Part shown: one piece after another, positions 7,122 to 14,899 of the stretch
Layout: the number at the start of each line of letters is the position of its first letter
Numbering within the stretch: position 1 is the stretch's first letter
From: Piscinibacter gummiphilus
Lineage (GTDB): Bacteria > Pseudomonadota > Gammaproteobacteria > Burkholderiales > Burkholderiaceae_C
Assembly (NCBI RefSeq): GCF_032681285.1
Contig: NZ_CP136336.1
Coordinates: 4,327,001-4,391,000, forward strand
Reading direction: 5' to 3'
Length of the DNA: 64,000 bases
Translations under genes and position numbers: made by a program
The notes under the pieces: generated by a model
What the model saw: only the letters and a program-made list of their open reading frames with translations
Database searches by the model: none
What the model was told of the DNA's origin: nothing

Positions 7122-9658
7122 GTCGGCACCACGATGGGCACGGGGCTCCTGGCGTTCAGTGCCCACACCCAGCCCTTCAAGGGGCGGCCCGTGGAGGCGC
7201 CGGTGCGCTGCAGCGCCAGCGAGCGAGCGGCACCTGGCGCGAGGTGGAAGTCGTTGTCGACCGGGAGGTGCTCGTCGAACTGCACGTGCACATGCTGCGC
7301 GGCATGTGTGGTCGCCAGCAGCAACTCGCGACGTTCGGGCTCGTAGCGTGCGCTCAGGCCGAGGTCGTCACGCACCGGCAGCATGGGGCCGGCCGGGAAG
7401 TGGAAGGCTTCGCCGACGACCTGGCCGTCGGATGCCTTCAGTTGCGCATGCACCAGCGTCACGGGCGGCGGCCCGAATCGGTAGGCATACGACACGTCGG
7501 TGAACCCGCCCAGGTGCTGCGCCAAGGCGATGCTGGCGTCACCCCGCGCGGCCACCGCAACCGGCAGCGTGGCCTCTTCGACGAGTGCGTCGCCGTTGCC
7601 GTAGAGGCGCAGCGAAAGTTCGCCCGCGAGCGGCTCGGCGCGCTCGTTGACGAGGTGCACGGCCACGCCGTTCACCCCTTCGTCGGTGATGAGCACCGCC
7701 ACCGGCTGCAGCACGCGGCGCAGCGCATAGAAGCAGGCCTTGGGCAGGCCGGTGTCGTCGACCAGTCCCCAGCCGGCACCCGCCCACAGGTCGCGCAGGA
7801 ACCAGACCAGTGCGCCGCCGCAGCGCGAACCGGGACGCCGCCATTCGGTGAAGGCCGAGGCCATCACCTCGCCCGTCACCACGCGGCTGAGCGCGAGGTA
7901 GCGCTCGTGGTCGACCGAGCGCAGTTGCACCGGGTCGACCTTGCAGAGCGAGGCGAGGTAATGGTCGCGCACGTCTTCGAAGTCCCAGCCGGCGTTGAGG
8001 TCGCGCGGCGTGCGCTCCTTCCAGCCGGGGTGGTGCACGCGCAGGCCGAGGCCCCCCGGCATGCGGGCCACGGTGCGCTCGTCGGGCATGTTGGCGAAGG
8101 CCAGGCACTCGGTGGCAAAGCTCAGCGCCGACCGGCGCGCGTCGTCGAGCGGCCGCAGATAGGCCCCCACGCCGTAGTACGACGCAGTGCCGGCGTTCGC
8201 CTGGTGCGGAAATGCACCGCCATGCGCGCTCGACGGCCAATAGGGCACGCCCGGCAGTGCCGCTTCCACCGCCTCGCGCAAGGTGGTGTGAAAGAGCGCC
8301 GGCGCCCACAGCTCGCGTGGCGCACCCCACATCGCCGCCTGCTGCTCGCCCTCGCTGTTGCCGCAGACGACGGCCACGCAGGCGCGGCCTTGCCAGCGGG
8401 CCGTCTGCTGCGCCACCTCGGCGCGCACGCTGTCGAGGAAGGCCTCGTCCTGCTCGGGGTAGTCCATGTTGGCGAACATGAACTCCTGCCACACCAGCAT
8501 GCCGAGTTCGTCGCAAGCGTCGAAGAAGGCGTCGCCCTCGTAGACCATGGTGCCGCCGACGCGCAGCATGTTCATGCCGGCATCGCGGGCCTGTTGCACC
8601 GCGGCGTGCAGTGCTTCGTGGCTGCTCGTGAGCGAGACCACGTCGAGCGGCGTCCAGCAGGCGCCGCGGCAGAACACCGGCACACCGTTGACCTTCAGGC
8701 CAAAGCGGCCATCGGTGGTGTCGGCTTCGATGCGTCGAAAGCCAACGGGGCGAAGACCGTGGGTGGTGGGCCCCGGGGCGTCACGCCGCTGCGCGATCAG
8801 CCTCGCGTCATAGAGCGCGGGCTCGCCGTGGGTATGGGGCCACCACAAGGCCGGCCGCTCCAGGGTGAGCGTGCCCTCGAATCGCCCGTCGACGATGGTG
8901 AGGGGCAAGCGCCAGAGCTCGCCGCCCCGGCTCAGCTCGAGTTCGATGCGTTCGATCTGTGCGTCGGCGAGATTGCCCAGCCCCCCGTGGACACGCACCT
9001 GGCCGCGGCCTTCCGCGTCGACGCTTGAATGCAATTGCGGGCGCAGTCCGCCGAGCGGATCGCGCCGCTCCCACCAGATCGCGCCCACCGGCCCGACCGG
9101 CGCGGCCGGCGGCGACCAGCCCGGCGTGCGCCCGAGCAAGGTAGTGCGGTGCCAGCGCAGCTGCTGCTGCGGGACCATCGGCACGCGCCAGCGCGGCCGC
9201 GGGCGCTTGGCGGCCAGCAGCGTGTCGAGCGCATGAAAGCGGATGTCGAGCTGGTTCTCACCCGGCACCAGTTGCGATGCGACTTCGCATTCATGCGAGA
9301 GGAACATGTTGCTGCTGTGCAAGACGGGCTGGCCGTTGAGCCACACGTCGGCCACCGTCGCCAGACCGTCGAAGCCGAGCCAGAACGGCTCGCTGTCTTC
9401 GAGCGAGGGCGGCGTGAAGCGGGTGCGGTACCACCAGTCCTCGGAATCGAAGCGGCGCGCCGGGCCGTCGAGCGACCAGCGGCCCGCATCGCGCATGAGG
9501 GCGGCGGCCGTGCCGACGTGGGGGGACGTGAGCCACTCGCCGGGGGCGAGTGCATCGAGCTGCGTCGGGGAAGTAAAGCGCCCGGGCGCGGTGGCGCAGA
9601 TCTGCCACATCCCGCCCAGCACGACCCGTTGCGGGTGGTCCTGGGCTGCGGGCGTCAT
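7118..9658 (-). CDS. Glycoside hydrolase family 2 protein, beta-mannosidase-like
   Basis: An 846-residue GH2 protein. The N-terminal galactose-binding-like domain contains the WLGFDGLATVADVWLNG block. The central TIM barrel has the acid/base motif VVCGNSEGEQQ (Glu436) and a nucleophile Glu517 in SFATECLAF. The layout and GNSE motif are those of beta-mannosidases. No signal peptide is seen, so it should act in the cytoplasm, which is unusual for a gene inside a biosynthetic operon. The ATG at 9656-9658 lies 8 nt after the carrier-protein stop. A TTG at 9668-9670 would add four residues and overlap that stop. Neither has a strong ribosome-binding site. Mannoside trimming or quality control of a glycolipid intermediate is possible; the substrate is not known. 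Confidence 0.8.
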   Translation of the reverse strand: MTPAAQDHPQRVVLGGMWQICATAPGRFTSPTQLDALAPGEWLTSPHVGTAAALMRDAGRWSLDGPARRFDSEDWWYRTRFTPPSLEDSEPFWLGFDGLATVADVWLNGQPVLHSSNMFLSHECEVASQLVPGENQLDIRFHALDTLLAAKRPRPRWRVPMVPQQQLRWHRTTLLGRTPGWSPPAAPVGPVGAIWWERRDPLGGLRPQLHSSVDAEGRGQVRVHGGLGNLADAQIERIELELSRGGELWRLPLTIVDGRFEGTLTLERPALWWPHTHGEPALYDARLIAQRRDAPGPTTHGLRPVGFRRIEADTTDGRFGLKVNGVPVFCRGACWTPLDVVSLTSSHEALHAAVQQARDAGMNMLRVGGTMVYEGDAFFDACDELGMLVWQEFMFANMDYPEQDEAFLDSVRAEVAQQTARWQGRACVAVVCGNSEGEQQAAMWGAPRELWAPALFHTTLREAVEAALPGVPYWPSSAHGGAFPHQANAGTASYYGVGAYLRPLDDARRSALSFATECLAFANMPDERTVARMPGGLGLRVHHPGWKERTPRDLNAGWDFEDVRDHYLASLCKVDPVQLRSVDHERYLALSRVVTGEVMASAFTEWRRPGSRCGGALVWFLRDLWAGAGWGLVDDTGLPKACFYALRRVLQPVAVLITDEGVNGVAVHLVNERAEPLAGELSLRLYGNGDALVEEATLPVAVAARGDASIALAQHLGGFTDVSYAYRFGPPPVTLVHAQLKASDGQVVGEAFHFPAGPMLPVRDDLGLSARYEPERRELLLATTHAAQHVHVQFDEHLPVDNDFHLAPGAARSLALQRTGASTGRPLKGWVWALNARSPVPIVVPT

Positions 9659-9666
9659 GTCACGGG

Positions 9667-9924
9667 TCAAGCGTGCGTGAGTTCGGCAACCGCGTCGCGG
9701 ATGGAAGCGACGCTCGTGAAGACACTGCGCTTGAGCATGTGGTCGGCGAATTCGATGTCGAACGCGCCTTCGAGCGCCAGCATCACGTTGACGCTGGCGT
9801 GCGAGGTCATGCCGGCCTGGTAGAGATCGGTCGTCAGGTCGATCTGATCGACGGGCTTGCTCAGGCGAGCATGGTCGCGCAGCACTCCCCGGATCTTGTC
9901 TTCTATTTCTTCAGCCGTGTTCAT
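9667..9924 (-). CDS. Carrier protein cognate to the amino acid:[carrier protein] ligase
   Basis: An 85-residue phosphopantetheine carrier protein. Instead of the usual DSL, the attachment site reads AGMTSHASVNVMLALE, with Ser41 as the likely phosphopantetheine serine. It is followed by FDIEFADHMLKRSVF and TSVASI. This pattern (G-x-x-S-x-A-S-V-x-x-MLALE ... FDIEF ... R) is that of the small carrier proteins charged by the aminoacyl-tRNA-synthetase-like ligases of Bradyrhizobium and relatives. Such a ligase is encoded divergently at 11799-12704, and an AcpS-type phosphopantetheinyl transferase gene lies 8 nt upstream. A GAGGT ribosome-binding site sits 5 nt before the ATG and overlaps the acpS stop region. 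Confidence 0.85.
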   Translation of the reverse strand: MNTAEEIEDKIRGVLRDHARLSKPVDQIDLTTDLYQAGMTSHASVNVMLALEGAFDIEFADHMLKRSVFTSVASIRDAVAELTHA

Positions 9925-9932
9925 GTCGTACC

Positions 9933-10391
9933 TCAAAGAATGTGCGTTGTAGTAGTTCGTGAAGGCGTGTCCAGCAGGGCCGTCACCACCGCCGCAGCGA
10001 AATCGCCGTCGTGGCTCAGGCTGAGGGCGATCTCGCTGACGCCCAGACGCTCGACCTCGGCGGCCGCGCGGCCATGCAGCGCCAGGCAGCACGCACCATT
10101 GGGCAATTTGCGGACCTCGATGTCCCGCCAGGCCACACCCGCTTCGGCCAGGTCGAACGCCTTGATCGCCGCCTCTTTCGCCGCGAAGCGCGCGGCCAGC
10201 CGTTCGGCGGCCTGCCCTTCGCCGGACGACGCATAGGCGATCTCGTCATCACTGAATAGACGTTGAGCGAAACGGGGGCCAAACCGTTCCATCGATTCGC
10301 TGACGCGCCGGATGTCGACCACGTCGAGCCCGACACGCATCCGCGCCGCCGCGGGCGTTGCGACATCGAGTCGGGAGATGGCGTTGGACAT
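9933..10391 (-). CDS. acpS: Holo-[acyl-carrier-protein] synthase, AcpS type
   Basis: A 152-residue 4'-phosphopantetheinyl transferase. The family motifs are RVGLDVVDIRRVSE (magnesium-binding Asp), RFAQRLFS and ARFAAKEAAIKAF (the FxxKEA catalytic signature), and LSLSHDGDFAAAVV near the C-terminus. It transfers phosphopantetheine from CoA to a serine of carrier proteins. It lies directly upstream of the 85-residue carrier protein, so it is probably dedicated to it and perhaps also serves the PKS/NRPS carriers. The N-terminal 15 residues precede the family core. The ATG at 10389-10391 was chosen over an in-frame GTG 24 nt upstream. A housekeeping acpS probably exists elsewhere. Confidence 0.88.
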   Translation of the reverse strand: MSNAISRLDVATPAAARMRVGLDVVDIRRVSESMERFGPRFAQRLFSDDEIAYASSGEGQAAERLAARFAAKEAAIKAFDLAEAGVAWRDIEVRKLPNGACCLALHGRAAAEVERLGVSEIALSLSHDGDFAAAVVTALLDTPSRTTTTHIL

Positions 10392-10624
10392 GGCGAAAAC
10401 GATCCTGCAGGACACTGCTGTTGCTTAGCATGGGCGATCCTGCCCGGTCATGAAATCCCCTTCATGGAGGGGGCCATCGGCATTGGGGGTAGCAAGTTCT
10501 GATGAGGCTGTGACGTACTGCACGCAAGCCTTACCGGCGCAGCCATCATCTGCGGGATGCGCCGGTGCGATACGCGGCGCTATCCTTGCCTGATGACGCC
10601 GACAAAGGCCATACCGCCGCTTCC
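10392..10624. promoter_or_regulatory. Divergent control region between acpS and the dehydrogenase/aa:CP-ligase operon
   Basis: This 233-bp region lies between two divergent starts and should hold promoters for both arms of the amino acid:carrier-protein system. Its only clear structure is TCCCC-TTCATGGA-GGGGG at 10456-10473, an inverted C/G repeat like those in other intergenic regions of the locus. A GGGGGT run follows at 10484. No clear -35/-10 pair was recognised on either strand. Confidence 0.45.
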
Positions 10625-11797
10625 ATGACCGCACCGACACCCCGCTTCGAGACCCTGCTCAACGCCACGCGCGAGGTCAGCAACACTGTGGCGGCAAGGC
10701 ATGCGGCAGACGTCGATGCGCAGGCGCGCTTCCCGGCGGAAACCGTGGCCGCACTGCGCAGCGCTGGCGTGCTGAGTGCGCCGGTGCCGCACGCCTTCGG
10801 CGGCGCCGGCTGCACGATGCAGGAGCTGGCCCAGCTGTGCGCCACCGTGTCGCAAGGCTGCGGCGCGAGCGGCATGGTGCTTGCCATGCACTACATCCAG
10901 GTGGCTTGCGTGGCGCGCCACGGTGCCGACGATCCTTACTTTGCCGAATACCTGCGTGATCTGGTCAAGTTCCAACCGTTGCTGGCGTCGATGACCTCCG
11001 AGGTGGGCACCTTCGGCGACACCCGCTCCAGCATCTGCGCCGTCGAACGCCACGGCGCCCGCTTCTCGCTCGACAAAGACGCGACGACCGGCTCGTACTG
11101 CGCGCATGCGGATGCCATCCTCGTGACCTGCCGGCGCGATGCGCAGGCACCCAGCAGCGACCAGGTGCTGGTGCTCGTGAAGCGCGAAGACGCCACCAAG
11201 CTCGAGCAGACCACCACCTGGGACACCCTCGGCATGCGCGGCACCTGCAGCCCGGGCTTCCGGCTCGAATCGTCAGGGCCGATCGAGCAGATCGTGCCCG
11301 GCTCGTTCGCCGACATCGCGGCCGACACCATGGTGCCGTACTCGCACATTCTGTGGTCGGCGCTGTGGTGGGGCATTGCCGCCGACGCGGTCAACCGCGC
11401 CGCGACCTATGTGCGTGGCGAAGCGCGCAAGAAGCCCGGCACCGTGCCGCCGACCGCCACGCGCCTGGCCGAGGTGTCGGCGCAATTGCAGGGCATGCGC
11501 CAGCAGTGGCAGGCCTCGGCCCAGGCTTTCGATGAGGCGAGCCGGCAGGAGCTGCTCGACATGGGCTGGGCGCTGCGACTCAACAACCTGAAGATTGCCT
11601 GCTCGGAGGCTGCACCGCAGATCGTGCACCGCGCGCTGCAGATCGTGGGTGTGCTCGGCTACAAGAACGACTCGCCCTTCTCGCTCGGGCGCCACTACCG
11701 CGACGTGCTGTCGGCGTCGCTGATGATCTCGAACGAGCGCATTGCGGCGAAGAGCGCCTCGATGCTGCTGGTTCACAAAGACACCTTGGGCATCTGA
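10625..11797 (+). CDS. Acyl-CoA-dehydrogenase-like flavoprotein paired with aa:CP ligase
   Basis: A 390-residue protein of the acyl-CoA dehydrogenase fold. The N-terminal helical domain has AALRSAGVLSAPVPHAFGGAG and the C-terminal domain has QIVGVLGYKNDSPFSLGRHYRDVLSASLM, typical of FAD-dependent acyl dehydrogenases or the related flavin monooxygenases. The next gene is the amino acid:carrier-protein ligase, beginning 1 nt after this stop, and the carrier protein is encoded across the divergent promoter. A likely substrate is therefore an aminoacyl or acyl thioester on that carrier, not a CoA ester. This is inferred from context. I start at the ATG at 10625; an in-frame GTG at 10565 would add 20 residues unlike the family. 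Confidence 0.85.
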   Translation: MTAPTPRFETLLNATREVSNTVAARHAADVDAQARFPAETVAALRSAGVLSAPVPHAFGGAGCTMQELAQLCATVSQGCGASGMVLAMHYIQVACVARHGADDPYFAEYLRDLVKFQPLLASMTSEVGTFGDTRSSICAVERHGARFSLDKDATTGSYCAHADAILVTCRRDAQAPSSDQVLVLVKREDATKLEQTTTWDTLGMRGTCSPGFRLESSGPIEQIVPGSFADIAADTMVPYSHILWSALWWGIAADAVNRAATYVRGEARKKPGTVPPTATRLAEVSAQLQGMRQQWQASAQAFDEASRQELLDMGWALRLNNLKIACSEAAPQIVHRALQIVGVLGYKNDSPFSLGRHYRDVLSASLMISNERIAAKSASMLLVHKDTLGI

Positions 11798-11798
11798 C

Positions 11799-12704
11799 GT
11801 GGTCTACGACATCGACACCTTCTACCAGGGCCTGGTCGAACACGGCCTGATCCTTCCGACCGGCATCCGCGGCGGCTACGGCCGCGGGGCGGTGTTCGAG
11901 AAGATCCTGCGCGGCTTCAACGAGCTCGTCTCGCGCACCGCCGCCGACGATGGCGCCGAGGAGCTCATGTTCCCGCCCATCGTCGCGCGCCAGCTGATCG
12001 AGAAGGTCGGCTACATGAACAGCTTCCCGCAGCTCGCCGGCTCGGTGCACAGCTTCTTCGGCAACGAGTCGCAGGCCCGCGAGATCACGGCACGCACGCA
12101 GGCCGGCGAACGCTGGGAAGACCTGCTCGACATCACCGAGGTGATGCTCACCCCCGCTGCCTGCTACCCGGTCTATCCGATCTTCAGCGGCCTGCTGCCG
12201 CAAGGCGGGAGACTGGTCACGGTGCTGAACTGGGTGTACCGCCACGAGCCTTCGGACGAACCGACACGCCTGCAATCCTTCCGCATGCGCGAGTTCATCC
12301 GCGTGGCGAGCAACGAAGACGTGGTGCAGTGGCGCAACGACTGGCTGCAACGCTCGCTCGACCTGCTGCGCGGGCTCGGCCTCGATGCCAGCAGCGACGT
12401 CGCCTCCGACCCCTTCTTCGGCCGCGCCGGCAAGATGATGGCGGCCAACCAGGTCGATCAGAAGCTCAAGTTCGAGATCCTGGTGCCGGTGATCTCGCAA
12501 GAGAAGCCGACCGCGATCTGCTCCTTCAACTGGCACCAGGACCACTTCTCCGGCAAGTTCGGCATCCGCAACGCCGACGACACGCTGGCCAGCACTGCCT
12601 GCCTCGGCTTCGGGCTGGAGCGCGTGACGCTGGCGCTCATCAAGACGCACGGCTTCGACCCCTCGCAGTGGCCCGAGGCGGTGCGCCAGCAGCTCGCGCT
12701 GTGA
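11799..12704 (+). CDS. Amino acid:[carrier protein] ligase (class II aaRS homologue)
   Basis: A 301-residue catalytic core related to atypical seryl-tRNA synthetases but without a tRNA-binding arm. It carries a motif-2-like SFRMREFIRVAS, the zinc-site cysteine in TPAACYPVYP (Cys122), and the motif-3 segment STACLGFGLERVTLALIKTHGFD. The family zinc ligands Cys, Glu and Cys all appear to be kept. Characterised members from Bradyrhizobium and other bacteria activate small amino acids (glycine or alanine) with ATP and load them onto a dedicated phosphopantetheine carrier protein, not onto tRNA. The cognate carrier is at 9667-9924. The GTG start is 1 nt after the dehydrogenase stop. The amino acid used here cannot be read by eye. 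Confidence 0.9.
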   Translation: MVYDIDTFYQGLVEHGLILPTGIRGGYGRGAVFEKILRGFNELVSRTAADDGAEELMFPPIVARQLIEKVGYMNSFPQLAGSVHSFFGNESQAREITARTQAGERWEDLLDITEVMLTPAACYPVYPIFSGLLPQGGRLVTVLNWVYRHEPSDEPTRLQSFRMREFIRVASNEDVVQWRNDWLQRSLDLLRGLGLDASSDVASDPFFGRAGKMMAANQVDQKLKFEILVPVISQEKPTAICSFNWHQDHFSGKFGIRNADDTLASTACLGFGLERVTLALIKTHGFDPSQWPEAVRQQLAL

Positions 12705-13687
12705 GCACGCCGCGAGCCTGCACCCTGCCCGGCCTGTCGCCCGAGGGCTATGCGCGCCACAGCCTGCACGGCGAGGAGCGGGTCTGGGTCGAGAAGAACT
12801 GCTACGCCGATGTGTGGATCGAACTGCTCCACTGCCTGAAGCTCGAGCCGCTCGCGCTGATGCCCTTCACGCTGGCCGCCGACTTCGAAGGCGACCACTG
12901 GACCTTCTTCAAGCCGCCCCTGCCCGACCTGCAAAAGCTCTACGGCATCGACGTGCAGGAACTCAACGTCTGGCGCCCGCTGATCGAGCATGCGGCCGAG
13001 CACCTGGCAGCCGGAAAACTGGTGAGCACCGAGGCCGACGCCTTCTGGCTGCCCGACACCGCCGGCACCGACTACCGCCAGCAGCATGTGAAGACCACCA
13101 TCGTGCTCAACGATCTCGACGTGGCAGCTGAGCGCCTCGGCTACTTCCACAACGCCGGTTATTACCGGCTCGAGGGCGAAGACTTCCGGCAAATCTTTCA
13201 GCCTCGCGAACTGCCGCTCTACGCCGAGCTCGTGCGCCTGGACCGGCTGCGGCGGCACACGCCTGAGGTGTCGGCCGAGTTGTCATGGCAACTGCTCAGG
13301 GAGCACTTCGCCTGGCGTCCGGCGAGCAACCCCGTCGAGCGATTCGCCGCGCGGTTTGCGAACGACCTGCCGCAATTGCACGAGCGCGGCCTGGCGCACT
13401 ATCACGCGTGGGCCTTCACCACGGTGCGCCAGCTGGGCGCGGCCTTCGAACTGGCCGCGGCTTGCCTGCGCTGGCTGCAGCCGCATCGGCCCGAGGCCCC
13501 GCTTGCGGCCGCGGCGGATCAGTTCGACGTGATCGCGCAGGAGAGCAAGGCACTGATCCTCAAGGGTGCACGGGTCGTCAACGCGCGCCGGACGTTCGAT
13601 GCCGGGCAGGCCCTGGCACCGGCAGCCCAGGCCTGGGCACAGGGCATGGCCCTGCTGGAACCTGCTCTCGGTCGATCCGAAAGTTAA
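12701..13687 (+). CDS. DUF1839 family protein of the aa:CP-ligase cluster
   Basis: A 328-residue protein whose GTG start overlaps the ligase stop codon by 4 nt (GTGA), so translation is coupled. The sequence (HSLHGEERVWVEKNCYADVWIELLHCLKLEP, DFEGDHWTFFKPPLPDLQKLYGID, then HVKTTIVLNDLD) matches the DUF1839 family, known mainly as a companion of amino acid:carrier-protein ligases. It has no signal peptide or membrane segment. A conserved Cys near residue 30 and His/Asp residues in GDHWTFF could be catalytic. A role in moving the aminoacyl group from the carrier to an acceptor is a guess from context. Confidence 0.82.
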   Translation: MSTPRACTLPGLSPEGYARHSLHGEERVWVEKNCYADVWIELLHCLKLEPLALMPFTLAADFEGDHWTFFKPPLPDLQKLYGIDVQELNVWRPLIEHAAEHLAAGKLVSTEADAFWLPDTAGTDYRQQHVKTTIVLNDLDVAAERLGYFHNAGYYRLEGEDFRQIFQPRELPLYAELVRLDRLRRHTPEVSAELSWQLLREHFAWRPASNPVERFAARFANDLPQLHERGLAHYHAWAFTTVRQLGAAFELAAACLRWLQPHRPEAPLAAAADQFDVIAQESKALILKGARVVNARRTFDAGQALAPAAQAWAQGMALLEPALGRSES

Positions 13688-14841
13688 GGCTTCTTCAGCG
13701 AGGCCAGCACCGCCTCGGCGATCACCTTGTGGCCGAGCGAGGTGGGGTGGCCGTCGGACGTGGGCGGGTAGATCTGCACGTGCTGGCGCACCTGCTCCTC
13801 CATCGCCGCGGTCGGGTCCACATAGGCAATGCCCTTGGCCTGGAAGGCCTGCAGCAGCTCCGTCTTGTTGGCCTCTTCCAAGTCGCACAGCTTCAGGTGC
13901 GCCGGCGGCAGGCTGGCCTTGGTGGACTTGAGATAAGCACAGTAGATGCGCTCGCGCGTGGGGATCAGCACCACGCGCAGCGGGATGCCCTGCTTGTCGG
14001 CCTCGTCCTTGATCGCGGCGAAGGCGCGCTTGGTGACCTCCATGCCCTCGCGCACGGTGGGCTGCGTCTGGTCTTGCGCCGATGCGCGCTGCTGTGCGGT
14101 GAAAACCGTCTTGATGTCGGGCGCGGCCGGGTCGGACCAGCTCATGCGCTCGTCGGGCGTCATCTTGTCGGCGAGCTTCTTCTGCTCGGCCACCGCGAAG
14201 GGTGCAAGCACCGTGGTGCGCAGCAGGCCGTAGAGCACGCTGTGGCGCGAGAGCCAGTCGCGCAAGGCACCGCCCCGCTTGGTCGGCTTGGGCGCGGCTT
14301 CGCTTGGTGCCACCGCGGGTGCCACGGCGGGTGCGGAGGCTGCACCGCTCGGCCGCCAGTTGGCCCAGTTCGGCAGGTTCTGCGGCAGCATGGCGGCGTC
14401 GATGAAGTCGTTGCCGAAATAGAAGCTCACCAGCAGCTGCTTGGGTTTGAACTGCTTGGCCTGGTGGCCGGCCAGGTGCAGGTACTGCAGCGGGCCGTAG
14501 CCGCCCAGGCCCATGTTGTAGACGCTGTCGCCACTCAAGGCGGCAAGTTGCTGCGGCCAGGCGCCGTCGCGCGGCGCACCGGAGCCGTAGGTCATCGAGT
14601 CGCCGATCGCGACGATGTTCGCCTGCGCCGGGACCGAACGGTTGCGAAAGCCCAGCTCGTCGTGCCCGCCGGCACCGGGTGCGAGCTTGTGACCGAGGTA
14701 CGCATCGGGCACCGGGTCGACGTTGAGGAAGTCGGCCGCGTCGACCACCAGGCGCGAGGCGCCTTCAGCCAGCACCACGGACACCGCGATCGCCACGGCC
14801 GCGAGCCCGGCAGACTGCAGCTTGCTCTTCAAGGAACTCAT
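13684..14841 (-). CDS. Periplasmic SGNH/GDSL hydrolase-like protein
   Basis: A 385-residue protein with an N-terminal signal or anchor segment (AGLAAVAIAVSVVLAEGA). The SGNH blocks are ANIVAIGDSMTYGSG (block I Ser), MGLGGYGPLQYL (Gly block), FYFGNDFIDA (Asn block) and DGHPTSLGHKVIAE (catalytic Asp/His). An Ala/Pro-rich insertion (about residues 170-195) lies mid-protein. Such proteins acetylate or deacetylate EPS sugars in the periplasm. The ATG at 14839-14841 was chosen. The gene lies downstream of the carbamoyltransferase but is separated from it by a terminator-like hairpin (14860-14883). Its stop overlaps that of the convergent DUF1839 gene. Confidence 0.83.
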   Translation of the reverse strand: MSSLKSKLQSAGLAAVAIAVSVVLAEGASRLVVDAADFLNVDPVPDAYLGHKLAPGAGGHDELGFRNRSVPAQANIVAIGDSMTYGSGAPRDGAWPQQLAALSGDSVYNMGLGGYGPLQYLHLAGHQAKQFKPKQLLVSFYFGNDFIDAAMLPQNLPNWANWRPSGAASAPAVAPAVAPSEAAPKPTKRGGALRDWLSRHSVLYGLLRTTVLAPFAVAEQKKLADKMTPDERMSWSDPAAPDIKTVFTAQQRASAQDQTQPTVREGMEVTKRAFAAIKDEADKQGIPLRVVLIPTRERIYCAYLKSTKASLPPAHLKLCDLEEANKTELLQAFQAKGIAYVDPTAAMEEQVRQHVQIYPPTSDGHPTSLGHKVIAEAVLASLKKP

Positions 14842-14859
14842 CTTCCTGCTTTCCAAATG

Positions 14860-14883
14860 AAAAAGGCGGCCACGCGGGCCGCC
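14860..14883 (-). terminator. Rho-independent terminator between carbamoyltransferase and SGNH gene
   Basis: On the minus strand a GGCGGCC/GGCCGCC stem with a 5-nt loop is followed directly by TTTTT. It lies 17 nt after the carbamoyltransferase stop and about 20 nt before the SGNH start, so it probably reduces or ends read-through into that gene. Confidence 0.7.
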
Positions 14884-14899
14884 CAGTTCGCTTCGACGC

